Origin: Mucilaginibacter robiniae
GTDB taxonomy: Bacteria > Bacteroidota > Bacteroidia > Sphingobacteriales > Sphingobacteriaceae
NCBI RefSeq assembly: GCF_012849215.1
Contig: NZ_CP051682.1
Location: 3,038,001 to 3,102,000 of the forward strand
Direction: 5' to 3'
DNA length: 64,000 nt
The notes under the pieces were generated by a model. It saw only the letters and a program-made list of their open reading frames with translations. It ran no database searches and had not been told where the DNA came from. Position 1 is the stretch's first letter. The number at the start of each line of letters is the position of its first letter. Positions 1 through 9,269 of the stretch are shown one piece after another. The position numbers were made by a program, and so were the translations under genes.

Positions 1-620
1 TTGGACCATTGCTAATATGTAAGCGTAACCCTGATGAATTACAAACCCAACTTGAAATTCAAAATTCGCAACTTAGAATCGGTATTCCTGGTAAATACAC
101 CACTGCTAATTTTTTATTGAGTCTGGCTTTTCCGGAAGCTATGAACAAACAGGAAATTGTATTTTCGGAAATTGAAGATGCTTTGCTGGAAGCGAAGATT
201 GATATCGGGCTGATTATTCACGAAAACCGGTTTACCTACCAGGATAAAGGTTTGCACAAAATTATTGACCTGGGCGATTACTGGGAAAAACGTACAGGTT
301 GTGCCATACCGTTAGGAGGTATCGTCGCCAATCGTCGTTTACCGGAGGAAGTACAATTAAAAATCAACCGCGTGTTGCGCCGTTCGGTAGAGTTCGCTTT
401 TGCCAATCCGAAGTCTGGACTAGAGTTTATTCGTTCGCACGCCCAGGAAATGAGCGAAGAGGTGATGTACAAACACATTGATTTGTATGTAAACCAGTAT
501 TCGCTTGATTTAGGCACCGAAGGCCGTAAAGCTATTCAGCTGATGTTTGACACCGCCAAAGAAAAAGGCATTATTCCTGAAATTCAGGAAGAGTTGTTTT
601 TAACACCTTTGGTAGTGTAG
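1..620 (+). CDS. mqnD: 1,4-dihydroxy-6-naphthoate synthase MqnD, 5'-truncated by window edge
   Basis: This is the C-terminal part of an MqnD-type enzyme, which converts cyclic dehypoxanthine futalosine to 1,4-dihydroxy-6-naphthoate in the futalosine route to menaquinone (family knowledge). The frame is open to the window edge and reads GPLLICKRN before the first possible start at 9 (TTG), so the true start lies upstream. Visible family marks are GIPGKYTTANFLL, the segment IDIGLIIHENRFTY, the tryptophan-containing YWEKRTG and IPLGGIVANR, all typical of the periplasmic-binding-protein-like fold of MqnA/MqnD. MqnA is the main alternative, but the IPLGGI stretch favours MqnD. It converges on lnt, with a perfect inverted repeat between them. 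Confidence 0.85.
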   Translation, partial: GPLLICKRNPDELQTQLEIQNSQLRIGIPGKYTTANFLLSLAFPEAMNKQEIVFSEIEDALLEAKIDIGLIIHENRFTYQDKGLHKIIDLGDYWEKRTGCAIPLGGIVANRRLPEEVQLKINRVLRRSVEFAFANPKSGLEFIRSHAQEMSEEVMYKHIDLYVNQYSLDLGTEGRKAIQLMFDTAKEKGIIPEIQEELFLTPLVV

Positions 621-625
621 TTGTA

Positions 626-670
626 AGAACGATGTCATTGCAAACGATAGTGAAGCAATGACATCGTTCT
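626..670. terminator. Perfect inverted repeat between convergent mqnD and lnt; likely bidirectional terminator
   Basis: Arms 626-641 and 655-670 are perfectly complementary over 16 bp with a 13-nt loop. The arms contain GTCATTGC, the core of the dispersed repeat also found at 2311, 4531, 5860 and 25938. The position between two convergent genes fits transcription termination for both, although there is no long T-run. Confidence 0.6.
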
Positions 671-678
671 CATTATAA

Positions 679-2277
679 TTATCTTCTCACCCGCTTGTAC
701 ACAATCCAAATGGCACCTAATAACGACAACCACATCGCTATTTTAGGCAGATAATCACCATGCAGGGTGTAAAAGGTAAAGTCAGAATTTAAGTTAATAT
801 CCTGCTTTAAAGCGGTTCTGACCCACCATGCGCTATGCTGCACAATATCGCCACGTTCATTGATAAAGGCAGAAATGCCGGTATTGGCTGAACGGCAAAT
901 CCAACGGCGGTTTTCAATAGCACGCAATTTGGCATAAGCTAGATGCTGATCTTTGCCAGCCGTATTTTCCCACCAACCATCGTTGGTAATAATGGCAATA
1001 AACTGCGCGCCTTTACGTACAGATCGGGCTACCCAATCTCCCCAGATCGACTCATAACAAATTACCGGATCGGCACCAATGCCGCTTTGCGAATAAAATA
1101 CCCCTACATCTTTCTGGCTGCCAAAGCTGCCGGCTGCCCCACCTAAATGTTCAAAAGCGGGCCGCAAAAAAGATAAGCTGCTGAACGGAATCATCTCGGC
1201 GCCAGGCACCAATTTAGATTTATGGTAAAACTGGATATTTTCGGAATTTTCAATATTAACCGCTGCGTTGTAATAATCTTTAAACAAGCCACCCGGCATA
1301 GTACTGGCAGTTATGGTACGCTGGTCTTCATAGGTTTTTGAAGAAGATACACCGGTTATGACATTGCCGTTTTTATACCGTCCCAAAAAATGCTTAACCT
1401 GTGCATAGGCGCTATTGGTTCGCATTTGGTCTTCATCAATATCTTCAGCCAAAGCTGTTTCCGGCCAAATAAAATATTCGGTATTGGGCTGTGCTAAGGA
1501 ATCTGACAAATGGGTAAGCGTATCAATTTCCAACTGATTAGGTGTGCCGAATTTAGCATTCGGGTTAACGTTAGGTTGTACCACCACTACGTTAGATGGA
1601 TCGGGTTGTTCCTGAAAGCTATAGTAGCGATATAGGGAAAAGCCTAACGGCAGTACCAGCACTAAAACAAAAGCAGTTACCAGCTTTTGCCGGTAAGCTT
1701 TAGGCTGAGCTTCACGCAAACTGGTGTAGAGTAAAAATAGTAAGATATTGATGGCCCATATCCAGATAGTACCCCCATATACGCCAGTGTATTCATACCA
1801 TTGTATCCATTTATGACTTACGGCAAAACCGTTGCCCAAGGTCATCCACGGGAAAGCCAGATCCCAGCTTTGATGCAGATACTCGTAAGTCATCCAAAAG
1901 CAAACCAGTCCGATTAAACCTATACCTCGTGATGTTGCCAGCCTGAATCTGTAATACAACCAGCAAGCTGAAGCCATCAACAGCGGCCCTAACGAGTAAG
2001 GGATTAGGGCTATTGGAATAGCTATTAAATTGCCTACTTCTTTCAACGCATTGTACACCCAGTAAATAGATAGGCTATTCCACGCAAAGAAGCCAATAAA
2101 ACTAGTAGCGAATATGAGCCGGCCTTTTTGCTTAACAGGAGATTGAATGATATTTTCGATAGCCATAAGCATCGGCACCAAACCAACAAATAATAAAAAG
2201 CTAGTATAAGCAGTAGGGGGCCAGGCTATCCACAACAAAAGACCTGAAAATATAGCGAGGAGAAGATTTTTTCTCAT
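679..2277 (-). CDS. lnt: Apolipoprotein N-acyltransferase
   Basis: Lnt transfers an acyl chain from phospholipid to the amino group of the lipid-modified cysteine of apolipoproteins, the last step of lipoprotein maturation in the inner membrane. The 532-residue protein begins with several hydrophobic segments (about residues 5-210) and continues with a periplasmic nitrilase-type domain. The expected catalytic triad is present: E273 in WPETAL, K353 in YHKSKLVPG and C407 in VICYESIWG. Length is normal for the family. The start is an ATG whose upstream TAGTTTTG (2300-2307, minus strand) resembles a Bacteroidota -7 box. The gene is read alone, with a palindromic repeat between it and rsmI. Confidence 0.95.
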   Translation of the reverse strand: MRKNLLLAIFSGLLLWIAWPPTAYTSFLLFVGLVPMLMAIENIIQSPVKQKGRLIFATSFIGFFAWNSLSIYWVYNALKEVGNLIAIPIALIPYSLGPLLMASACWLYYRFRLATSRGIGLIGLVCFWMTYEYLHQSWDLAFPWMTLGNGFAVSHKWIQWYEYTGVYGGTIWIWAINILLFLLYTSLREAQPKAYRQKLVTAFVLVLVLPLGFSLYRYYSFQEQPDPSNVVVVQPNVNPNAKFGTPNQLEIDTLTHLSDSLAQPNTEYFIWPETALAEDIDEDQMRTNSAYAQVKHFLGRYKNGNVITGVSSSKTYEDQRTITASTMPGGLFKDYYNAAVNIENSENIQFYHKSKLVPGAEMIPFSSLSFLRPAFEHLGGAAGSFGSQKDVGVFYSQSGIGADPVICYESIWGDWVARSVRKGAQFIAIITNDGWWENTAGKDQHLAYAKLRAIENRRWICRSANTGISAFINERGDIVQHSAWWVRTALKQDINLNSDFTFYTLHGDYLPKIAMWLSLLGAIWIVYKRVRR

Positions 2278-2310
2278 GAATTGGAATAATGAATATAAGC
2301 AAAACTACAC

Positions 2311-2407
2311 AATTATGTTATTGCGAGCGATAGCGTGGCCATCTCGTAGCTTGATTAAAACACTTAGGAATCACTTCGTCTATATCTCTCCCCGCAATGA
2401 CATAATT
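2311..2407. repeat. Dispersed palindromic repeat, copy 2
   Basis: The outer arms AATTATGTTATTGCG (2311-2325) and CGCAATGACATAATT (2393-2407) are complementary with one mismatch. Inside are GAGCGATAGCGTGG and ATCTC, which match the interior of the copies at 4531 and 5860. It lies between lnt and rsmI, both read leftward. The ends are more diverged than in the other copies. Confidence 0.6.
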
Positions 2408-2416
2408 GTTTACTGG

Positions 2417-3091
2417 TTATACTTTCCCAGCTATACAAATTACAAACTCGCCTTTTACCGGGTGCGTTTCAAAGTGAGTTTTTACCTCAGCTACGGTGCC
2501 ACGTACCGTTTCTTCATACAGCTTAGTCAATTCGCGCGATACGGAAATCAAGCGTTCCGCACCAAAATACAAGGCCATTTCATCTAAGGTTTTCAATAAG
2601 CGGTGAGGCGATTCGTACAGAATAACAGTTCGTTCTTCTTCAGCCAAAAACTTATAGCGGGTTTGCCTGCCTTTTTTTAACGGCAAAAAACCTTCAAAAC
2701 AAAAGCGGTCTGTTGGGAAACCAGAGTTGACCAAAGCCGGTACAAAGGCCGTCGCACCAGGCAGGCATTCAACCGGCAAATCATTTTTTAAAGCTTCGCG
2801 GACTAGATAAAAGCCAGGATCAGATATAGCCGGTGTACCTGCATCAGATATTAAAGCTATTGTTTTGCCTTCTTTTAAAAAGCGCACAATCTCGGTGCTC
2901 GATTGATGTTCATTATGCTGATGGTGGGCAAACACTTTTTGCTGAATGCCAAAATGTTTAAGCATTGGGGCCGAAGTGCGTGTATCTTCTGCCAGGATCA
3001 GGTCGGCTTCCTTCAAAACGCGGATAGCCCGGTAGGTCATATCTTCCAGGTTGCCGATGGGCGTGGGTACTAAATAAAGTTTGCCGGTCAT
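2417..3091 (-). CDS. rsmI: 16S rRNA (cytidine(1402)-2'-O)-methyltransferase RsmI
   Basis: RsmI methylates the ribose 2'-OH of C1402 in the decoding centre of 16S rRNA, using SAM. The protein opens with YLVPTPIGNLEDMT, followed by LAEDTRTS and the SAM-binding loop ALISDAGTPAISDPG, and continues with LPGATAFVPALVNSG and the YESPHRL motif, all hallmarks of the tetrapyrrole-methylase fold subfamily RsmI. At 224 residues it lacks the C-terminal helical extension of the E. coli enzyme (about 286 residues), ending shortly after VKGEFVI. Bacteroidota versions are often short, so this need not be a truncation. It is divergent from serS. Confidence 0.93.
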   Translation of the reverse strand: MTGKLYLVPTPIGNLEDMTYRAIRVLKEADLILAEDTRTSAPMLKHFGIQQKVFAHHQHNEHQSSTEIVRFLKEGKTIALISDAGTPAISDPGFYLVREALKNDLPVECLPGATAFVPALVNSGFPTDRFCFEGFLPLKKGRQTRYKFLAEEERTVILYESPHRLLKTLDEMALYFGAERLISVSRELTKLYEETVRGTVAEVKTHFETHPVKGEFVICIAGKV

Positions 3092-3216
3092 AATTCAATT
3101 GCGGGTTGCCTGTTTGCTGTTGCGGGGATTGTGTATTGGGTGTTCAGTTGTTCGTCATGAAGAATAGCCTGACAAAAACTCGCAACCCGTAACCGAAAAC
3201 AGACCACTGATTTATA

Positions 3217-3224
3217 TATCTTTG
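3217..3224 (+). promoter_or_regulatory. Candidate -7 box of serS promoter
   Basis: TATCTTTG matches the Bacteroidota -7 consensus TAnnTTTG exactly and lies 19 nt before the serS ATG. No clear TTTG is seen 19-21 nt upstream, so the -33 element is weak or absent. Confidence 0.4.
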
Positions 3225-3243
3225 CTGCGAAAATACGACAATA

Positions 3244-4515
3244 ATGCTGCAAGTTAGTTATATCCGTGACAACCGGGAACAGGTTTTAGAGCGTTTGGCT
3301 GTGAAAAATTTCAAACAGCCCGAACTAATTGATGAAATTATTAAGCTGGACGAGAATCGTCGGCAATCGCAAAACCGATTGGATAATACATCTGCTGAAG
3401 CTAATGCTGCTGCCAAGCGTATTGGTGAATTGATGCGTACCGGCCAGAAAGCGGAAGCCGAGCAACTAAAATCACAAACCAGCGCCTGGAAAGAGGAAAT
3501 TAAACAACTGAACGAACAGTTAAATACGGTAGAGCAGGAACTACAACAAAAAATTGTACTGTTACCTAACCTGCCACATAGTTCCGTACCTAAAGGCGTA
3601 AGCCCCGAAGAGAACGAAATAGTGCTGGAAAATGGCGAAAAGCCAGCCTTGCCTACCGGTGCCCTGCCACATTGGGAGCTAGCCGCTAAATACGACCTGA
3701 TTGATTTTGAGTTGGGTGTGAAAATCACTGGTGCCGGTTTCCCGGTTTATAAAGGTAAAGGAGCCAAGTTACAACGGGCTTTAATCAGTTTTTTTTTAGA
3801 TGAAGCTGAGAAAGCCGGTTACCGGGAAATGATGCTGCCATTGATGGTGAATGAAGCTTCAGGTTTTGGTACCGGGCAGTTGCCAGATAAAGAAGGGCAG
3901 ATGTACTTTGTAGGTCAGGATAATTTATACCTGATTCCGACTGCCGAAGTGCCGATTACCAATTTGTACCGTGATGTGATATTGAAAGCCGATGAGCTGC
4001 CGGTAATGAATTGCGGCTACACGCCATGTTTCCGTCGGGAGGCAGGTTCATACGGTGCGCACGTGCGTGGTTTAAACCGTTTGCACCAATTTGATAAAGT
4101 AGAATTAGTACAAGTTGTGCATCCAGAAACTTCATATAACGTTTTAGAGCAAATGAGCGCTCATGTGCAAGGCTTGTTGCAAAAGTTAGGTTTGCCTTAC
4201 CGTGTACTGCGTTTATGTGGTGGCGATATGAGCTTTACCGCTGCTTTAACTTATGATATGGAAACCTGGAGTGCTGCACAGCAACGTTGGCTGGAAGTAT
4301 CATCCGTATCTAATTTTGAAACTTTCCAGAGTAACCGCTTGAAGCTGCGTTTCCGTAATGCGGAAGGCAAAACTCAATTAGCTCATACGCTGAATGGCAG
4401 CGCTTTGGCTTTACCTCGTATTGTGGCTACTTTGCTGGAAAATAATCAAACCGAACAAGGTATTAAAGTGCCCGAAGTGCTGGTACCTTATACTAAGTTT
4501 GAGTGGATTAGCTAA
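3244..4515 (+). CDS. serS: Seryl-tRNA synthetase
   Basis: SerS charges tRNA-Ser (and tRNA-Sec where present) with serine. The 423-residue protein has the expected two-part build: an N-terminal long coiled-coil arm (about residues 30-110, rich in E, K and Q) that binds the tRNA, and a class II catalytic core. Motif 2 is seen around 261-283 (CFRREAGSYGAHVRGLNRLH, then QFDKVE) and motif 3 around 383-402 (LNGSALALPRIVATLLENNQ). The ending VPYTKFEWI is typical for the family. The ATG at 3244 is preceded by a good -7 box. It converges on ackA, with a palindromic repeat between them. Confidence 0.97.
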   Translation: MLQVSYIRDNREQVLERLAVKNFKQPELIDEIIKLDENRRQSQNRLDNTSAEANAAAKRIGELMRTGQKAEAEQLKSQTSAWKEEIKQLNEQLNTVEQELQQKIVLLPNLPHSSVPKGVSPEENEIVLENGEKPALPTGALPHWELAAKYDLIDFELGVKITGAGFPVYKGKGAKLQRALISFFLDEAEKAGYREMMLPLMVNEASGFGTGQLPDKEGQMYFVGQDNLYLIPTAEVPITNLYRDVILKADELPVMNCGYTPCFRREAGSYGAHVRGLNRLHQFDKVELVQVVHPETSYNVLEQMSAHVQGLLQKLGLPYRVLRLCGGDMSFTAALTYDMETWSAAQQRWLEVSSVSNFETFQSNRLKLRFRNAEGKTQLAHTLNGSALALPRIVATLLENNQTEQGIKVPEVLVPYTKFEWIS

Positions 4516-4530
4516 TTTATAGGATTACAA

Positions 4531-4617
4531 CACGTCATTGCGAGGAACGAAGCAATCTCTACACCGACCGGCAAACGGTTGTATAAAGATTGTCACACTA
4601 CCATTCGCAATGACGTG
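4531..4617. repeat. Dispersed palindromic repeat, copy 3 (serS/ackA convergent gap)
   Basis: Outer arms CACGTCATTGCGA (4531-4543) and TCGCAATGACGTG (4605-4617) are perfectly complementary. The left half continues with GGAACGAAGCAATCTCTACA, the same interior as the copy at 25938. Located between convergent genes, it could form a long hairpin that stops transcription from both sides. Confidence 0.7.
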
Positions 4618-4639
4618 ACTTTGTAAATGATAAAATAAA

Positions 4640-5842
4640 TTATTGTACTAAATCATAGCACTGACGTGCAATTTCCAACTCCTCGTTGGTTGGCACTACC
4701 AAAATCTTTACGGTCGAATCAGCGGCGCTGATATCATGTATTTGTTTAGAGCGTATCTGGTTTTCTTCTTTATTTAAACGGATACCTAAGTATTCCAGAT
4801 CAGTACAAACCAGCTCTCTTACCAGAGCATCATTTTCACCTACGCCGGCCGTAAAAATTATAGCATCCAGGCCATTGAGTACAGCGGCATAAGAACCGAT
4901 GTATTTTTTAATGCGGTAAGCATACATATCGTAAGCCAATTTGGCGTTTTCATCGCCACTTTCAATGGCTTGGGTAATATCCCGCATATCGCTCTGACCG
5001 GTTAATCCCAGCATACCGCTACGTTTGTTCAATAAATTGCTTACCTGGTCAATATCATAGCCTAATTGGTTGACCAGATAAAAAACAACAGTTGCATCAA
5101 TATCTCCCGAACGGGTACCCATAATCAGGCCGCTTAACGGGCCAAAGCCCATACTGGTATCTATTGATTGACCATTATTCACGGCTGCCATACTGCAACC
5201 ATTACCCAGGTGAATGCTGATGAATTTATTTTCCGGTTTATTTAAATAAGCAGCAGCTTGTTCTGTTACATATTTATGGCTGGTACCATGAAACCCATAG
5301 GTACGAATGTTAAAGTCCGTATAGTACTGGTTTGGAATGGCAAAGCGGTAAGCCTTAGGTGGCAAAGTTTGGTGAAATGCCGTGTCAAAAACCCCAATCT
5401 GTGTAGCTTGGGTAAATATCTTTTCGGCTACCTCAATGCCCAAATAGCTGGCCGGATTATGCAGGGGTGCCAACTGGAAGGTTTGTTTTAAGTCTTCTTT
5501 TACCTTCGCATCAATAACAGTGGTCGTGGTAAAGGTTTCGCCACCATGTACAATGCGGTGACCTACTACTTGAATATCTTGTGGGTTTTGGATTACGGCA
5601 AGCACGCCGGTAGTAAGTAAAGTGTTGACCTGTTGCAAACCTGCTTCATGGTCGGGTAAGCCCCCTTCAGGAGTAAGCTTAATTACTTTCTCTTCACCAT
5701 TTAAAAATACTTTATGGGTGATGGTTGATTTTTCGAGTCCGATACGCTCTACCAGCCCGGTACAAACCGGATCTTTTGCCGGCATTTTAAATAATTGATA
5801 TTTGATAGAGCTACTGCCCGAGTTAACGACAAAAATGTTCAT
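4640..5842 (-). CDS. ackA: Acetate kinase
   Basis: AckA interconverts acetyl phosphate plus ADP with acetate plus ATP. The start is placed at the ATG at 5842, because the protein then begins MNIFVVNSGSSSIKYQLF, the conserved first strand and phosphate-binding loop; an upstream in-frame ATG at 5866 would add only eight unconserved residues. Other family marks are HRIVHGGE, FHGTSHKYV, HLGNGCSMAAV and FTAGVGENDALVRE. Length (400 residues) is normal. It lies downstream of pta on the same strand, with a dispersed repeat in the 135-nt gap, so the two may form the usual Pta-AckA overflow pathway with partial uncoupling. Confidence 0.97.
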   Translation of the reverse strand: MNIFVVNSGSSSIKYQLFKMPAKDPVCTGLVERIGLEKSTITHKVFLNGEEKVIKLTPEGGLPDHEAGLQQVNTLLTTGVLAVIQNPQDIQVVGHRIVHGGETFTTTTVIDAKVKEDLKQTFQLAPLHNPASYLGIEVAEKIFTQATQIGVFDTAFHQTLPPKAYRFAIPNQYYTDFNIRTYGFHGTSHKYVTEQAAAYLNKPENKFISIHLGNGCSMAAVNNGQSIDTSMGFGPLSGLIMGTRSGDIDATVVFYLVNQLGYDIDQVSNLLNKRSGMLGLTGQSDMRDITQAIESGDENAKLAYDMYAYRIKKYIGSYAAVLNGLDAIIFTAGVGENDALVRELVCTDLEYLGIRLNKEENQIRSKQIHDISAADSTVKILVVPTNEELEIARQCYDLVQ

Positions 5843-5859
5843 GAGTATTTTATTATGAA

Positions 5860-5950
5860 ACGTCATTGCGAGCGTAGCGTGGCAATCTCTGCAGAATCAT
5901 GAACGTTTTGCTGATCAGCGTAGTGATTGCTTCGTTCCTCGCAATGACGT
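5860..5950. repeat. Dispersed palindromic repeat, copy 4 (pta/ackA gap)
   Basis: Arms ACGTCATTGCGAG (5860-5872) and CTCGCAATGACGT (5938-5950) are perfectly complementary. The right half contains GATTGCTTCGTTCCTCGC, the reverse complement of the left interior of copies 3 and 5. It lies inside a same-strand gene pair, so it may cause partial termination or stabilise the pta 3' end. Confidence 0.7.
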
Positions 5951-5977
5951 GGTTTGTTTCTAATTAAACTGATTACA

Positions 5978-8074
5978 CTACTCTTGCGCCTGTATAGCGG
6001 TAATAATTACGGTGTTAAAAATATCATCTACAGTACAGCCACGACTTAAATCGTTTACGGGCTTGTTTAAGCCTTGCAGCATAGGGCCAATAGCCAATGC
6101 ACCCGTTTCACGCTGTACGGCCTTGTAGGTGTTGTTACCTGTGTTTAAGTCCGGGAAGATGAGTACGCTGGCCTGTCCGGCAACTTCCGAACCTGGTAGC
6201 TTGCTTTTACCCACAATCGGGTCAACGGCAGCATCATACTGAATAGGCCCTTCCACTTTCAGGTCGGGGCGTTTAGCTTTCACAATCTCGGTAGCCCGGC
6301 GCACTTTCTCTACATCCTCACCCTCGCCCGAGGTACCCGACGAGTAAGAGAGCATGGCAATACGAGGCTCAATACCAAACCGGCTGCTGCTTTCGGCTGA
6401 AGAAATAGCAATTTCGGCCAGTTGTTCAGCAGTAGGGTTCGGGTTTACGGCACAATCGCCAAAAACCGATACCCGGTCAGGCAGGCACATGAAGAATACA
6501 GAAGATACTACCGAAATGCCCGGTTTGGTTTTCACAAATTGCAATGCCGGTCGTATGGTATGCTGCGTGGTATGCACCGCGCCCGATACCATGCCATCAG
6601 CATGGCCTTTATAGACCATCATAGTACCATAATAAGATACGTCGGTCATCATATCAGTAGCCATTTCCAGGTTTACGTTTTTGTTTTTACGTAGTTCGTA
6701 CAAGGTATTTACGTAATCCTGGTAATTGTCTGAAGCGGCAGGGTTAACAATGTTTATTTTGTTAACATCCAGGTTCAGGCCAATACGTTTAATGTTGGCC
6801 ATAATATCATCCGGGTTGCCTAACAAGGTTAAGGTGACAATTTCCTGGCTGATGAGGCGGGCAGCGGCACGTAAAATACGTTCATCGTTACCTTCGGGCA
6901 GCACAATATGCTTTTTCTGCTTTTTGGCCCAGTTGGTAAGCTGGTACTGGAACATGCGTGGCGTTATGCCACCGGCATACTTAAAGGTAACCATACGCTC
7001 GTCCAGCTTAGGTACATCCACGTATTTGTTAAAGGCATCAATAGCTAGCTGTATTTTCTTAGTATTATCAGATGTAATTCTCGACCGTATGTTGCCAATT
7101 TGCGTAGTGGTCTGGAATGTGCCTGTTTTTACCGCCAGAATAGGTACTACCGTTTGCAGACCCTCAATCAGCCGCAAAATAGGTTCTTCAGGCTCGGCAC
7201 CTGCTGTAAGTACAATGCCCGCTATTCTGGGGTAGCTGGTTGAAAGGTTAGCCTGTAGGGCTGCAATAATAATATCACCGCGGTCGCCAGGAGTGGTAAT
7301 CAGTACATTCTCTTTAATGTAGTTCAGGAAGTTAGGCACCTGCATGGCCCCGGTTACAAAATTATCTACCTGGTTACTTAAATGTTCTTTACCAAACAGG
7401 AGTTTACAGTCGGTTAGTTCATCATAAATTTCCTGCATGGTAGGGGCTTGTAAACCTGTAGTAGCCGGAATAATAGCCAGTATAACATGCTCTGGTAATT
7501 GTGCCGTCAGCAATTCGTTAACGTCATTAATCTGCTCGGAACTAACTTTGTTGGCTACCAAGGCCAATACCTGTATCTCGCGCGATTCAAAATTGCGCAT
7601 TACCGTAATGGCGGCATTTACAATCTGGGCTGTGGTTTTATTTTCGCCAGATATTACCGCAATAACCGGAGCGCCCAGGTTCTTTGCTATTGAGGCGTTT
7701 ACCTCAAACTCAAAAGCGGTGCTCTCACTTTGGTAATCGGTGCCTTCTACTACCGTAAAATCATATTTATCTTCCAGTTGCTTGTACTTGCGGATAATGG
7801 TATCAATCAGTTCGCCCTGGCTTTCCGTTTCCGACTGGTGCATAGCTTCTTCCCAGCTAAAGGCACTGGCATCTTCGTAGCTGATGGGCAGGTCGAAGTA
7901 CTTCAAAATAGTTTGTATGTGGTCGCTTTTGCGTTCGGAAGCACTGCGACTAACAATGGGCTTGAAAAAACCGATTTTTTGCGCTTTGCCTAACAGCATA
8001 TTGATTAAGCCTAAAGATACAATGGATTTACCACTGTAGGGCTCGGTACTGGTAATAAAAACAGTTTTTATCAT
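5978..8074 (-). CDS. pta: Phosphate acetyltransferase (long form with P-loop-like and DRTGG regions)
   Basis: Pta converts acetyl-CoA and phosphate to acetyl phosphate and CoA. The start is placed at 8074, giving MIKTVFITSTEPYSGKSI, which matches the N-terminal dethiobiotin-synthetase-like domain; the longer frame to 8155 would run through the -7 box. A central region around residues 220-340 fits the DRTGG regulatory domain, and the C-terminal catalytic PTA_PTB domain runs from about residue 370 (KHIVLPEGNDERILRAA) to the end, with MVSGAVHTT and YSSGTSGEG motifs. The 698-residue length matches the long-form enzyme. It lies upstream of ackA and has a well-formed promoter. Confidence 0.96.
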   Translation of the reverse strand: MIKTVFITSTEPYSGKSIVSLGLINMLLGKAQKIGFFKPIVSRSASERKSDHIQTILKYFDLPISYEDASAFSWEEAMHQSETESQGELIDTIIRKYKQLEDKYDFTVVEGTDYQSESTAFEFEVNASIAKNLGAPVIAVISGENKTTAQIVNAAITVMRNFESREIQVLALVANKVSSEQINDVNELLTAQLPEHVILAIIPATTGLQAPTMQEIYDELTDCKLLFGKEHLSNQVDNFVTGAMQVPNFLNYIKENVLITTPGDRGDIIIAALQANLSTSYPRIAGIVLTAGAEPEEPILRLIEGLQTVVPILAVKTGTFQTTTQIGNIRSRITSDNTKKIQLAIDAFNKYVDVPKLDERMVTFKYAGGITPRMFQYQLTNWAKKQKKHIVLPEGNDERILRAAARLISQEIVTLTLLGNPDDIMANIKRIGLNLDVNKINIVNPAASDNYQDYVNTLYELRKNKNVNLEMATDMMTDVSYYGTMMVYKGHADGMVSGAVHTTQHTIRPALQFVKTKPGISVVSSVFFMCLPDRVSVFGDCAVNPNPTAEQLAEIAISSAESSSRFGIEPRIAMLSYSSGTSGEGEDVEKVRRATEIVKAKRPDLKVEGPIQYDAAVDPIVGKSKLPGSEVAGQASVLIFPDLNTGNNTYKAVQRETGALAIGPMLQGLNKPVNDLSRGCTVDDIFNTVIITAIQAQE

Positions 8075-8125
8075 GTAGTAAATGTTGGTACATGCCGACA
8101 ACCAGCTGTACGGATTGTTTAATGA

Positions 8126-8156
8126 CAAATATAGGACGCGAATAGTTCGCTGCAAA
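8126..8156 (-). promoter_or_regulatory. Promoter of pta
   Basis: On the minus strand TTTG (8153-8156) is followed by exactly 19 nt and TATATTTG (8126-8133), a full match to the Bacteroidota primary-sigma consensus TTTG-N19-TAnnTTTG. It ends 51 nt before the chosen pta start. Confidence 0.7.
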
Positions 8157-8299
8157 GTTTATTAACTTACCCCAATGGGTTTATGCAGGTTAAAACCAGG
8201 GAGAAACTCGTAAGCTAAAAGAGGTGTTTGTTTTATGAGCTTGTGAACGTTCATCGGCAAAATAAATGCTCGTGAACATTCTTAATAATTATGGCAATA

Positions 8300-8797
8300 T
8301 CACTTGGCTATAAGTTCTGTAGCAATCAATAGCAAAAGGGTTCGCATGTCTTTGGCATCGTCGTAGTTTTCACGCAGTAGTTGGTTTACCTGCCGGTTGC
8401 CGATTTTCACGGCAGCCATTCGCAGCATTTTAAAGCACGACATTTCAATACCTTCCATTATTTCCAAGTAATACAATAATGAAAGATCGGTAGGCTGATT
8501 ATCGCTTCCAGTGCGTATATCGTGGTAAGCACAATCTACAACATTGTTCATAGAACGAGCTGCTTCAAAATCTAAATTTTTATCAAGCAAATTGAGCATC
8601 AACTCAATTCGATTAAGCTGCTGCTGTAAATCTTCAACCATCTCATCCAGTACAAGATTTAGCTTTTTAAAATTACTGATTCTTTGTAGCTCTGGAACTT
8701 TATTTAACAAGTGTTCCTTAGCAAAATACAATCGATTGATATGGTGAACAAAAAAGCTTGTGAGGTTCACATTATCAGAATCATGAATAGTTGACAT
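8300..8797 (-). CDS. Helical protein, possibly YciF/DUF892 ferritin-like family
   Basis: The 165-residue protein is all-helical by composition and follows the DUF892 (YciF-like) pattern near the N-terminus: FFVHHINRLYFAKEHLLNKVPEL, here cited as residues about 15-37, then a second helix with VLDEMVEDLQQQL. The ferritin-like members have E-x-x-H metal ligands in helix 2, and these are not evident here (DLQQQ instead), so metal binding is doubtful. It follows the response regulator by 42 nt on the same strand and is probably in its operon. The protein encoded at 9444-9953 has similar size and helix spacing. Function is unknown; a stress-related role is only suggested by the family. Confidence 0.6.
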   Translation of the reverse strand: MSTIHDSDNVNLTSFFVHHINRLYFAKEHLLNKVPELQRISNFKKLNLVLDEMVEDLQQQLNRIELMLNLLDKNLDFEAARSMNNVVDCAYHDIRTGSDNQPTDLSLLYYLEIMEGIEMSCFKMLRMAAVKIGNRQVNQLLRENYDDAKDMRTLLLLIATELIAK

Positions 8798-8839
8798 TAT
8801 GTTTGATTGGATTGTAGTGAACCAAGTTTACGATGTTGT

Positions 8840-9199
8840 TTATACGTACTGAGCTACTGTTTGCAGCAAGTCAGTAATCTCAAATGGTTTGTTAACGTAA
8901 CTGTCTGCGTGGCAATTGCTTGCCAACAAGGCTAGGTTATGTTCTGCTGAAATTAATATGATTGGAATGTTACAGGTAGTTTGTCGAGATTTGAGTTCCT
9001 GGCATATCTGCAATCCAGACTTAGGAGAGCCGGCAATACGAACATCAAGTAAAATTAAATCAGGGGAGAGCTCCAGGATATAATTTGCAGCATCGCTGTT
9101 ATTGGCGGTAACTACATTATACCCTTCATCTTCAAAAACGATGCTTAATATTTCTAGTATATCCTCGTCATCATCAATAATAAACAATCGTTTGGCCAT
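8840..9199 (-). CDS. Stand-alone response regulator receiver protein
   Basis: The 119-residue protein is a single CheY-like receiver domain with no output domain. Acidic pocket residues D9-D11 (FIIDDDEDI), the phosphoacceptor D52 (LILLDVRI), S84 in ILISAE and K104 in VNKPFE are all present. Such proteins act by protein-protein contact or as phosphorelay intermediates. No cognate histidine kinase adjoins it; the nearest is at 17044-20760. It is flanked by two related helical proteins and is probably cotranscribed with the one at 8300. A pair of direct repeats lies about 70 nt upstream. Confidence 0.9.
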   Translation of the reverse strand: MAKRLFIIDDDEDILEILSIVFEDEGYNVVTANNSDAANYILELSPDLILLDVRIAGSPKSGLQICQELKSRQTTCNIPIILISAEHNLALLASNCHADSYVNKPFEITDLLQTVAQYV

Positions 9200-9269
9200 A
9201 TCCTTTATTTAGGAAGCGAGACAGTGCAAACAGTTAGCCATAGCGTATAAACAAAGCTTTATACTGTTG